The translations under genes were made by a program, and so were the position numbers. The notes under the pieces are model-generated. The model was given only the letters and a program-made list of their open reading frames with translations, was not told where the DNA came from and ran no database searches. Of a DNA stretch of 25,137 nt, positions 1-7,901 are shown piece after piece; the stretch's first letter is position 1; every line of letters begins with the position of its first letter. Origin of the DNA: an uncultured Fusobacterium sp. (GTDB lineage: Bacteria; Fusobacteriota; Fusobacteriia; Fusobacteriales; Fusobacteriaceae); NCBI GenBank assembly GCA_900542625.1, contig UQOH01000027.1, forward strand, positions 1-25,137. Reading direction: 5' to 3'.

Positions 1-62
1 GTCGGTAGAGCAGGGGACTGAAAATCCCCGTGTCGGTGGTTCGATTCCGCCTCTGAGCACCA
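1..62 (+). tRNA. tRNA-Phe(GAA), 5' truncated by window edge
   Basis: The window opens in the D-loop. The anticodon stem GGGGA/TCCCC encloses the loop CTGAAAA, giving anticodon GAA (Phe). The T-arm GGTGG-TTCGATT-CCGCC follows, then the acceptor 3' strand TCTGAGC, discriminator A and an encoded CCA at 60-62. About 14 bases of the 5' end lie outside the window. Confidence 0.95.
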
Positions 63-82
63 TACACAACTTAATTTAGGAG

Positions 83-156
83 GGCGATGTCGCCAAGTGG
101 TAAGGCAGAGGTCTGCAAAATCTCCACCACCAGTTCGAATCTGGTCGTCGCCTCCA
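83..156 (+). tRNA. tRNA-Cys(GCA)
   Basis: The acceptor stem GGCGATG (83-89) pairs with CGTCGCC (146-152) with one T-G wobble. The anticodon stem GAGGT/ATCTC encloses CTGCAAA, giving anticodon GCA (Cys). The T-arm is CCAG-TTCGAAT-CTGG, the discriminator is T153, and CCA is encoded at 154-156. It lies 20 bases after tRNA-Phe, so the two are probably processed from one transcript. Confidence 0.96.
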
Positions 157-187
157 ATGTATGAAATCTTCCTAGAAGGAAGTTATG

Positions 188-220
188 AACCGTTCAGAAA
201 TGAGCGGTTTTTTATTTTTT
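188..220 (+). terminator. Rho-independent terminator of the tRNA transcript
   Basis: Stem AACCGTTCA (188-196) pairs with TGAGCGGTT (201-209) with one T-G wobble, around a GAAA tetraloop. A T-rich tract broken by a single A follows. Confidence 0.9.
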
Positions 221-292
221 GCATTTGTGGTATACTATTATCATAGGTTGTGAAAATAAAATATTGAAAACCTATAAAAAATGGTGGATATA

Positions 293-301
293 TGGTATAA
301 T
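293..301 (+). promoter_or_regulatory. Extended -10 promoter for the lptD-thrS unit
   Basis: TGG-TATAAT (TGN followed by a perfect -10 hexamer) ends 48 bases before the lptD start. No good -35 hexamer sits 16-18 bases upstream, as is common for extended -10 promoters. A second TGG-TATACT occurs at 228-236 and could be an additional upstream start. Confidence 0.65.
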
Positions 302-349
302 CGAATGAAATACGTTGTGTGATTACATTGAAATTAAGGGGTATCTTTT

Positions 350-3300
350 ATGAAGAAAAAAATGTATCTGCTTCTGGCATTGATGCTTATAGGCATGAAA
401 GCATTGTCTGAAGAACAAATGATTACAAATGAATCAGATAAAAGTAAAGAAACGGAAATAGAAGTAAGTTTAGACAACGAAACTGTAACTTCAACCAACG
501 GTATAGATGTTGTTTATGGTCAAAACAGATTTAAAGTTTTTGATATCAGAAGAGATACGGCCAAAAACAGAATGTATATAGATGGAGATTTTACTCTTGA
601 TTCTTATCAGCCTACAGGAGATATAAGAATAGAGTCTAAAAATGGAGTTGCTCTTCTTGATGGAAGTAAAGCTGTATTTGACACGACTTTTGGATATATG
701 CAGGTTGGAAAAGTAACAGGAGCAGAAGCTCCTAATGAAAAAATTTATTTTGGAGGAGAAAAAGCCAAGTTTGATAATGGAGTAGTGCTGTTAAAAAATG
801 CCTGGTTTACAACTGACCCCAAAGTAAATACCAACAGAGATCTGACGGGACTTGGATATTATATTCAAAGTGATAAGATAAAAATAGAACCTGATAAACA
901 AGTAACCTTAACAGGTTCTGATTTGTTTATTCAGGATATTGATGTGATGCCTTTTACATTCCCATGGTACAGATTTAATATAAGACAGGGATCTCAAGTG
1001 CCATTATTCCCAATGTGGGGAGATGAAGAGGACTATGGATGGACAATCTCAACCGGAATGCTTTATGAAAGCAAAGACGGAAAATATAAAGGAGGTTTTG
1101 CACCTAAGTTCGGAGATCAAATGGGACTTCTTGTGGGAAGAATGGAAAATTGGTATGACACAGGAACCTATGGAGAATCAAGATTAAACATTACAGATCT
1201 TTTGCTTTATAAAAAAGATAAAAATCAAATAAATTCTGAAACGGGAAGACCGGAAGCAAGCAGTGATGACAGATGGGATATAAAATATACCCATAAGTAT
1301 GACGGAGATTATGGTCACTTTGATTTTGGAGTGCAGAGCATGACCTATAATATGAATGATACTTTAAAAGATATTATAGAAGATTATGATGCAGCAGGTA
1401 AGTTTAATCATAAAGATAAAAATGGAAATCCAGTTAAAGGAGATTTAGGAGAAATCCCAAGCATGGGAGATTATTCTAATTTCTATACACTTGATACATC
1501 ACTGACGGGACTTGGAGAAAGAAAAGACATAACTATTGATGCAAAAGTAAAACTTACTGATGATAAAAAAGCTTATCAATATATAGTAAATGATCAGATA
1601 GATGATTTGGGATATGATTCACAGGTTGACAATGATCTTTTCTCAAATGTATCTCTTGTGAAAGATAATGAAGATTATAAAATAAGCGGTTATTATAACT
1701 ATTTATATGATATGGATCCACGTTCTAATGTAAATGATTTACAATCAAGAGCAGAAGATTTTGGATTTGGATTTGAAGATAAGAACCGTAAAATTTCATT
1801 AAGTTATGATGAGAAAAACGGTGACTTATACAGAAGACTTAATTCTTGGGAAAGAAATCCGGATTTAAGCAAATTAAAAACAACAGACAAATATGGACTT
1901 AAAGCTGACTATGTTCCATGGACTGTGGCTATGTATGATGTTTATGACAGCCGTAATTTTTCAGCAGCTTTTGGAGAATATGATTTAACAAAAAATATAT
2001 CTTTTAAAACAGGATATGATTATACTTTCTCTGAAAAGAAATTAAATTTACAAGAAGACCCAATGAGAGCAGGAAAGGATAATAATCCTGGAATATTTGA
2101 AAAAGGCAATAGATGGAATCAATATAACAGATATGAAAATATCACATATGAAAAAATAGAAGAACAGAGAGCCTTTGTTGATTTGTATACGGGACTTTTA
2201 AACTTCACATTTGCAGGTGGTAGAAGAGAGGAAACAATCCACAGCAGAGAGGGAATAGACAGTTCTGATTTAAGTTCAAGAATCTTTAAAAATGAATCTG
2301 ATTTCTATGAATTTGGAATTAATAAAAACAACATAGGACTTGGATATCTTGGAGAGATTGATATTTTTGGAAATATCAGACAGGATAAATTTAAATCCGG
2401 AATAAATAATGGTCTTGAAACAGATGATAATGATAAAACAACGAGATATCAGGCTGGTTTAAATCACAGAATTACACTTCTTGATAACTCAGGAAATGCA
2501 GACAGATGGGCTGATATAGGATTAAACAACGAATTTAAGTTCTTCTATCAAAATTATAAATACGACGGAAATTCTAATCAAGAACATGGAAGACTAATCA
2601 ACAAAGACAATACATACACTTATGGAGATACAGTAAGCTTTGAATTTGGAAATACAGAAACAGTTTATACTGGTGAGTATACTCTGAAAGAAAGACCTGA
2701 GAATGATGAAAAATCAGGAGAGATTTTCAAAAACAAAGTTGACTTCCTGATTGACGGAGATAAAGCTTTATCAGCATACTATAATACAGATGACAGATAT
2801 TCAGATGATTATGATTCAGTATTTGGAAACAGATATAATAATGATTTAGGATATAAAGATTATGGAGCAAATATTTATGTTGGTAATCATGAGTTTTACT
2901 ATAAAAACCAAAGCATAGATTTTTCTGATGACTTCTTTAAGGGAATAACAGAAAAAGGACTTAGCGAAGAAATTAGAGAAAATGTATTCGGATATACTTA
3001 CAGCTTTGGAGAAAACAGATTAAACTTTGAATATACTCAAGGTACAGATGAAGCAAGAGTAGGAAATGCAGATGTACTTGATATAGACAACAGAACATAT
3101 GCTGTAACATATATTAACGGAGGAGAGATAGAACATTCTTACTCTGTAAAATATGAAGATTATCAAGGAAACTATAAGCCTTACAATGCTTATAGCGGAG
3201 ATTTCAATACAGGTTACAACTCTAATGTAATAACTCTTAGATATGGATTTAAAGATAAGAGATTATCAGAAGAGGAACTTTCAAAATATGCTGAAAGAGA

Positions 3301-4009
3301 ATATGGAAAAGACAGAAATGATTTAACATCTCAAGATATTAATAATATCAGAAGTATACTGGAAAACAGAAATTCTACTGCATTTAACTTAAACAGCGTA
3401 ATGAATAACAGAGTATATTTTGGTGATTACAGAAGAAGCTTTGATGCAAGACTTACTTTAGAAAGCAGTGACGACAGAAGAGATCAGGAAAGTTACTGGG
3501 ATTCACTTTCTAAAATAGAGGCAGCTGTATTCTATTCTCAAAACAGAATAGGATTAGGATATACTTTCACACAAGAGGCTGATTATGCAGGAAGACATGA
3601 TAATCCTGATAACTGGAAAGTAACTGAAAGAGATCATGAATTTAGTTTCCATGCAAAAATTGGAAAACCAAGTGAGGGATGGAGATTAAGAACATATGTT
3701 CAGTTCTATGATAATATTGATGTAAATTACGGAGATGGAAGCGGAAGAAGATTCTTCGATGAGGCTGGTGTGGAAATCGGTAAAGAGATGGGATACTATG
3801 AGTGGTCTCTTGCTTATGTAAGAGAGTACAGTATTTCTACCCGTGACTACGAATGGAAAACAGCACTGCAGTTTACACTTCTAACATTCCCAGACAAGAG
3901 ATTATTTGGAATTGGAGCTAAAGGGGACAGTGGAAACGACAGTAAAGTAAAACCAGACGTTCATGTATTCAGCGGTTTAAAAGTAGAAGACCAGCTTGGC
4001 GACGACTAA
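350..4009 (+). CDS. lptD: LptD-like LPS-assembly outer-membrane protein
   Basis: This is the probable outer-membrane barrel that inserts lipopolysaccharide into the outer leaflet. A signal peptide spans residues 1-20 (MKKK, a hydrophobic core, ALS before EEQ). Residues about 50-200 are repetitive beta strands of the LptA/OstA jellyroll type (DGDFTL, LLDGSKAVFD, ADKIKIE-like). Next comes an LptD-like junction near 200-230 containing PFTFPWYRFNIRQGSQVPLFP, followed by roughly 980 residues of alternating aromatic and charged strands typical of a large barrel. At 1219 residues it is much longer than proteobacterial LptD (around 780). I see no cysteine anywhere, so the disulfide maturation used by E. 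coli LptD cannot apply. The start is supported by AAGGGG at 336-341. thrS follows after 42 bases and is probably co-transcribed. The alternative is another large OstA-like barrel protein. Confidence 0.85.
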   Translation: MKKKMYLLLALMLIGMKALSEEQMITNESDKSKETEIEVSLDNETVTSTNGIDVVYGQNRFKVFDIRRDTAKNRMYIDGDFTLDSYQPTGDIRIESKNGVALLDGSKAVFDTTFGYMQVGKVTGAEAPNEKIYFGGEKAKFDNGVVLLKNAWFTTDPKVNTNRDLTGLGYYIQSDKIKIEPDKQVTLTGSDLFIQDIDVMPFTFPWYRFNIRQGSQVPLFPMWGDEEDYGWTISTGMLYESKDGKYKGGFAPKFGDQMGLLVGRMENWYDTGTYGESRLNITDLLLYKKDKNQINSETGRPEASSDDRWDIKYTHKYDGDYGHFDFGVQSMTYNMNDTLKDIIEDYDAAGKFNHKDKNGNPVKGDLGEIPSMGDYSNFYTLDTSLTGLGERKDITIDAKVKLTDDKKAYQYIVNDQIDDLGYDSQVDNDLFSNVSLVKDNEDYKISGYYNYLYDMDPRSNVNDLQSRAEDFGFGFEDKNRKISLSYDEKNGDLYRRLNSWERNPDLSKLKTTDKYGLKADYVPWTVAMYDVYDSRNFSAAFGEYDLTKNISFKTGYDYTFSEKKLNLQEDPMRAGKDNNPGIFEKGNRWNQYNRYENITYEKIEEQRAFVDLYTGLLNFTFAGGRREETIHSREGIDSSDLSSRIFKNESDFYEFGINKNNIGLGYLGEIDIFGNIRQDKFKSGINNGLETDDNDKTTRYQAGLNHRITLLDNSGNADRWADIGLNNEFKFFYQNYKYDGNSNQEHGRLINKDNTYTYGDTVSFEFGNTETVYTGEYTLKERPENDEKSGEIFKNKVDFLIDGDKALSAYYNTDDRYSDDYDSVFGNRYNNDLGYKDYGANIYVGNHEFYYKNQSIDFSDDFFKGITEKGLSEEIRENVFGYTYSFGENRLNFEYTQGTDEARVGNADVLDIDNRTYAVTYINGGEIEHSYSVKYEDYQGNYKPYNAYSGDFNTGYNSNVITLRYGFKDKRLSEEELSKYAEREYGKDRNDLTSQDINNIRSILENRNSTAFNLNSVMNNRVYFGDYRRSFDARLTLESSDDRRDQESYWDSLSKIEAAVFYSQNRIGLGYTFTQEADYAGRHDNPDNWKVTERDHEFSFHAKIGKPSEGWRLRTYVQFYDNIDVNYGDGSGRRFFDEAGVEIGKEMGYYEWSLAYVREYSISTRDYEWKTALQFTLLTFPDKRLFGIGAKGDSGNDSKVKPDVHVFSGLKVEDQLGDD

Positions 4010-4051
4010 AAATAAAAAATAAAGTTTAAAAACGTTAAGGAGAGGATATAT

Positions 4052-5965
4052 ATGAAAATAGAATTAATGGATGGAAACATAAAAGAATTTGAAAATGCAG
4101 AAAATATGTTTGTAATCGCTAAAAGCGTAAGCAACTCACTTGCAAAAAAATCAGTAGCAGCTAAAGTAGACGGAGAATTAAAAGATATGTCTTATATTTT
4201 AGACAGAGATGCAAAAGTAGAATTTATCCCTGCTGATTCTGAAGAGGGAGAACATATAATAAGACACTCTGCAGCTCACTTAATGGCTCAGGCTGTTATA
4301 AGATTATTCCCAGGAACAAAAGTTGCAATAGGTCCTGCTATTGAAAACGGATTCTATTATGATTTTGACCCTGAAGTTCAATTTGTTCCTGAAGATTTAG
4401 AAAAAATTGAAGCAGAAATGAAAAAATTATCTAAAGAAGATATAAAAATTGAAAGAATAGAAATGACAAGAGAAGATGCAATAAAACATTTTGAAGCTCT
4501 TGGAGAAAACTATAAAGTAGAAATAATAAAAGAGATTGCTCAGGGAGAAATGCTTTCTTTCTATAAACAGGGAGAATTTATGGATCTTTGCAGAGGACCT
4601 CACGTTCCTTCAACTTCTTACATAAAGGCAGTTAAATTAAAATCACTTGCAGGAGCATATTGGAGAGGAGACTCTAACAATAAAATGCTTCAAAGAATTT
4701 ACGGACTTGCTTTTGCTGATGAAAAGAGATTAAAAGATTATCTTCATTTCTTAGAAGAAGCTGAAAAAAGAGACCACAGAAGATTAGGAAAAGAACTTGA
4801 GTTATTCTTTGTAAGTGAATATGGACCAGGATTCCCATTCTTCATGCCAAAAGGAATGGTGTTAAAAAATACTCTTATCGACTTATGGAGAAAAGAGCAC
4901 AGAAAAGCAGGATATGTAGAAATCCAGACTCCTACAATATTAAACAGAGAACTTTGGGAAACTTCAGGACACTGGTTCAACTATAGAGAAAATATGTATA
5001 CAACTTCAATAGATGAAACAGATTTTGCTATTAAACCAATGAACTGTCCAGGAGGAATTTTAAACTATAAAAATAAGATTCACTCATACAAAGATTTACC
5101 AGAAAGAGTTGGAGAATTAGGACACGTTCACAGACATGAGTTCTCAGGAGCTTTACACGGACTTATGAGAGTTAGAGCATTTACTCAGGACGACGCTCAT
5201 ATATTTATGACTCCAGAGCAGATTGAAGAAGAAATCATAGGAGTAACAGAATTAATAGACAAATTCTATAAAGGAATTTTCGGATTTGACTATAGCATAG
5301 AGTTATCAACAAGACCTGAAAAAGCAATCGGAAGCAGAGAAATCTGGGATAAAGCAGAAGCAGGACTTGAGGGAGCTTTAAAGAAAATGGGAAGAGATTA
5401 CAAACTTAACCCAGGTGACGGAGCATTCTATGGTCCAAAGCTAGATTTCAAAATTAAAGATGCTATTGGAAGAACTTGGCAGTGCGGAACAATTCAATTA
5501 GACTTCAACCTTCCTGAAAGATTTGATATAAGCTATATCGGTGAGGACGGAGAAAAACACAGACCAGTAATGATTCACAGAGTTGTTTACGGTTCTATTG
5601 AAAGATTTATAGGAATATTAATAGAACACTATGCAGGTGCATTCCCTATGTGGCTTGCTCCTACTCAAATCAAACTTCTAACTATCAGTGAAGAAGTAGT
5701 TCCTTATGCTAAAGAATTAAAACAAATGCTTGAAGATATGGATTTAAGAGTAGAGCTTGACGACAGAGCAGAGTCAATCGGATATAAAATCAGAGAGGCT
5801 AATGGAAAATATAAAGTTCCTATGCAGTTAATAATTGGTAAAAACGAAGTTGAAAACAGAGAAGTTAACGTAAGAAGATTTGGTTCAACTGAGCAGGTAT
5901 CAATGAAACTTGACGATTTCTTAAAATATGTAGTTGAAGAAGCAAAAGTAAAAATAAACAAATAA
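4052..5965 (+). CDS. thrS: Threonyl-tRNA synthetase
   Basis: Charges tRNA-Thr with threonine in the cytoplasm. All bacterial ThrRS parts are present in 637 residues. An N-terminal TGS domain spans about 1-60. The editing domain has the His pair H72/H76 (HSAAH) and C180/H184 (DLCRGPH). The class II catalytic core has MNCPGG with zinc ligand C332, then RHEFSGALHG, then DDAH with H383, and the late MIHRVVYGS histidine. A C-terminal anticodon-binding domain begins around 535 (LAPTQIKLLTIS). The start is supported by AAGGAGAGG at 4037-4045. No T-box leader is visible in the short gap after lptD, so expression probably depends on read-through from the upstream promoter. Confidence 0.98.
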   Translation: MKIELMDGNIKEFENAENMFVIAKSVSNSLAKKSVAAKVDGELKDMSYILDRDAKVEFIPADSEEGEHIIRHSAAHLMAQAVIRLFPGTKVAIGPAIENGFYYDFDPEVQFVPEDLEKIEAEMKKLSKEDIKIERIEMTREDAIKHFEALGENYKVEIIKEIAQGEMLSFYKQGEFMDLCRGPHVPSTSYIKAVKLKSLAGAYWRGDSNNKMLQRIYGLAFADEKRLKDYLHFLEEAEKRDHRRLGKELELFFVSEYGPGFPFFMPKGMVLKNTLIDLWRKEHRKAGYVEIQTPTILNRELWETSGHWFNYRENMYTTSIDETDFAIKPMNCPGGILNYKNKIHSYKDLPERVGELGHVHRHEFSGALHGLMRVRAFTQDDAHIFMTPEQIEEEIIGVTELIDKFYKGIFGFDYSIELSTRPEKAIGSREIWDKAEAGLEGALKKMGRDYKLNPGDGAFYGPKLDFKIKDAIGRTWQCGTIQLDFNLPERFDISYIGEDGEKHRPVMIHRVVYGSIERFIGILIEHYAGAFPMWLAPTQIKLLTISEEVVPYAKELKQMLEDMDLRVELDDRAESIGYKIREANGKYKVPMQLIIGKNEVENREVNVRRFGSTEQVSMKLDDFLKYVVEEAKVKINK

Positions 5966-5993
5966 ATAAAAAATAAGTTATAAAAAATAAAAA

Positions 5994-6023
5994 GCTGTCT
6001 GAGATTTTCAGACAGTTTTTTTT
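5994..6023 (+). terminator. Rho-independent terminator after thrS
   Basis: Perfect 8-bp stem CTGTCTGA (5995-6002) and TCAGACAG (6008-6015) around GATTT, followed by eight T residues. It separates the lptD-thrS unit from the next operon. Confidence 0.95.
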
Positions 6024-6123
6024 GATTTTTTGACACTATATAAATAAACGAGTAAGAGAAAAAAATCATCAAAAAAGATACATAAAAGATATTTTGGTAA
6101 GATATAATATAAAAAATATTTGT

Positions 6124-6178
6124 TTTTCAAAATGATAAAAATATGTTTTCAAAATGAAAAAAATTTTCGTTTTGAAAA
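6124..6178. repeat. Three copies of TTTTCAAAAYGAWAA, candidate upstream activator sites
   Basis: Two direct copies lie at 6124-6138 (TTTTCAAAATGATAA) and 6146-6160 (TTTTCAAAATGAAAA). Their starts are 22 bases apart, about two helical turns. A third, inverted copy lies at 6164-6178 (TTTTCAAAACGAAAA on the minus strand). The last two form a near-perfect inverted repeat with a 3-base centre. The sequence is AT-rich, but 15-base agreement in three copies is more than low complexity would easily give. The likely role is as binding sites for an activator of the sigma-54 promoter about 170 bases downstream. Confidence 0.5.
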
Positions 6179-6194
6179 TACGAAGAAAACAAAA

Positions 6195-6210
6195 TTACAT
6201 TTTAATGTAA
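6195..6210. promoter_or_regulatory. 16-bp perfect palindrome, candidate operator
   Basis: TTACATT-TT-AATGTAA has 7-base arms around a 2-base centre. It lies between the triplicated element and the sigma-54 promoter, about 150 bases upstream of the latter. The binding protein is unknown. Confidence 0.4.
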
Positions 6211-6346
6211 AATAATATATAAAAATGAAAAAAGTATAACAATTTAATATGTTTATAATGAAAAAATAAGAAAAAGTTTTTAGTTTTTAAATTCACTATA
6301 ATAAAAAAATTAAGAAAAAAATATAAAAATATAGTAAAATATTATG

Positions 6347-6362
6347 TGGCATAAAAATTGCT
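6347..6362 (+). promoter_or_regulatory. Candidate sigma-54 (RpoN) -24/-12 promoter
   Basis: TGGCATAAAAATTGCT matches the published RpoN consensus TGGCAYRNNNNTTGCW at every specified position, with the required spacing between the GG and GC dinucleotides. The transcription start would be near 6373, giving a leader of about 135 bases before the flavoprotein gene. It points into the CoA-disulfide reductase/cystine transporter operon. Upstream repeated and palindromic elements at about -160 to -250 fit enhancer-type activation. No bacterial enhancer-binding protein gene is in the window. Confidence 0.7.
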
Positions 6363-6507
6363 TATAAATAATATGTGAAATTTAAATGTAATATTTTTCG
6401 GAATAAAATCCAGATATAAATGATTGTGTATGAAAAAAGTTAAAAAAGTATATAATCATGGAATCTATTTTAAGAAAATATCTGTAAAATAAACTTTAGG
6501 AGGGAAT

Positions 6508-7851
6508 ATGAAGATAATAATTGTAGGCGGAGTTGCAGCGGGAATGTCAGCAGCAGCAAAAGCCAGCAGATTAAACAAAGAAGCAGAAATAGTCATTTAT
6601 GAAAAAACAGAGATTGTTTCTTGGGGAGCATGCGGACTTCCTTATTATGTAGGAAATTTCTATGAAGACCCAAACAACATGATTGCAAGACCTGTTCATA
6701 AATTTATTGAAGCAGGAATGAATATCAAAATAAAGCATGAGGTAATCGGAGTAGATACTGAAAAGAAAGAGATTACAGTTAAAAATCTTGTAACAGGAGA
6801 GATTTTTAAGGACAGCTACGATAAACTTATGATTTCAACAGGAGCACATGCAATAATGCCTCCTATCAAAAATTTAGAAACTAAAGGGGTTTATACTCTT
6901 AAAGACTATACAGACGGAATAGTTTTAAAAGAAGAGATGATGAAAGAGGAAAATCAGGAAATCATTATAGTTGGAGCAGGATATATTGGTATAGAAGTTG
7001 TTGAGGCAGCAAAGCATTTAGGAAAAAGAAATGTAAGACTTATCCAGCTTGGAGAAAGAGTATTAATGGAAAGTTTCGACAAAGAAATTACTGATGTGAT
7101 GGAAGAAGAAATAAGAAGTCACCAAGGTGTGGAGCTGCATCTGGAAGAGAGTGTTCTTGAAATTATTGAAGAGAATGGAAAAGTTTCAGGAGTAAAAACA
7201 AATAAAGGTGAATACAAAGCAGATTTAGTAGTTATTGCAACAGGAGTAAGACCAAATACAGCTTTCTTAAAAGAAACAGGAATAGAGATGCTTAAAAACG
7301 GAGCTTTAGTAATAGATGAGCATGGAAAAACAAGCATAGATTCTATCTATTCTGCCGGGGACTGTGCAACAGTTTATCATCTAGTGAGAAAGGAAAATGT
7401 ATTTATTCCTCTGGCAACAACAGCAAACAAAATAGGAAGAGTTGTAGGAGAAAATCTTGCAGGTGTTGACACTGTATTTAAAGGAACTTTAGGGTCTGCA
7501 GCAGTAAAAGTTATGGATTTAGAGGCTGGAAGAACAGGAATTACTGAAAGAGAAGCAGCTAATATGGGAATCAATTACAAGGTTGTATTTGTAAAAGATA
7601 AGAATCAGACTAATTATTATCCCGGACAGGAAGATATCTATATTAAATTAATATATAACGGAGATACAAGAGTTCTTTTAGGAGCACAGATAGCCGGAAA
7701 AAAAGGAGCAGTATTAAGAGTAGATGCTCTTGCAGCAGCAATATACTCTGAACTTACAGTTGATGAAATAGGAATGATGGACTTCTGCTATGCACCGCCT
7801 TTTGCAAGAACTTGGGATGTAATGAACGTAGCAGGAAATGTGGCTAAATAG
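6508..7851 (+). CDS. CoA-disulfide reductase family FAD/NAD(P)H oxidoreductase
   Basis: Cytoplasmic flavoprotein predicted to reduce CoA disulfide or a similar low-molecular-weight disulfide with NAD(P)H. FAD-binding GGVAAGMSAAAKASR lies at residues 7-21. The single active-site cysteine C42 sits in GACGLPYYVG, the hallmark of the single-Cys CoADR/NADH oxidase/NADH peroxidase branch. NAD-binding VGAGYIGIE is at 155-163, the second FAD motif SAGDC at 282-286, and the C-terminal dimerisation domain ends with the CYAPPFARTWD motif. At 447 residues it has the family's usual length without a fused rhodanese domain. An NADH oxidase activity cannot be excluded from sequence. The start follows AGGAGGG at 6498-6504. 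A cystine transporter follows after 50 bases with no terminator between, suggesting linked disulfide metabolism. Confidence 0.85.
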   Translation: MKIIIVGGVAAGMSAAAKASRLNKEAEIVIYEKTEIVSWGACGLPYYVGNFYEDPNNMIARPVHKFIEAGMNIKIKHEVIGVDTEKKEITVKNLVTGEIFKDSYDKLMISTGAHAIMPPIKNLETKGVYTLKDYTDGIVLKEEMMKEENQEIIIVGAGYIGIEVVEAAKHLGKRNVRLIQLGERVLMESFDKEITDVMEEEIRSHQGVELHLEESVLEIIEENGKVSGVKTNKGEYKADLVVIATGVRPNTAFLKETGIEMLKNGALVIDEHGKTSIDSIYSAGDCATVYHLVRKENVFIPLATTANKIGRVVGENLAGVDTVFKGTLGSAAVKVMDLEAGRTGITEREAANMGINYKVVFVKDKNQTNYYPGQEDIYIKLIYNGDTRVLLGAQIAGKKGAVLRVDALAAAIYSELTVDEIGMMDFCYAPPFARTWDVMNVAGNVAK

Positions 7852-7901
7852 ATAATAAATAAACTAAAAAGTTTAAATAAAAAATAAAAAGGGGACAAAA
7901 A

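Larger units (their letters stand above)
6024..6507. other. Long AT-rich intergenic regulatory region
   Basis: No supportable reading frame was found in these 484 bases. The region holds a candidate sigma-54 promoter, a triplicated 15-bp element and a 16-bp palindrome (listed separately). A stand-alone TATAAT at 6451-6456 lacks a well-spaced -35. The Shine-Dalgarno AGGAGGG of the next gene lies at 6498-6504. This is by far the longest gene-free stretch in the window, and its length suits a promoter activated from a distance. Confidence 0.7.

Noticed and set aside
6451..6456. Sigma-70 promoter at TATAAT before the flavoprotein gene
   Set aside because: No -35 lies at 16-18 bases and there is no TG extension. 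In such AT-rich DNA this hexamer is expected by chance. It may still be a minor start.
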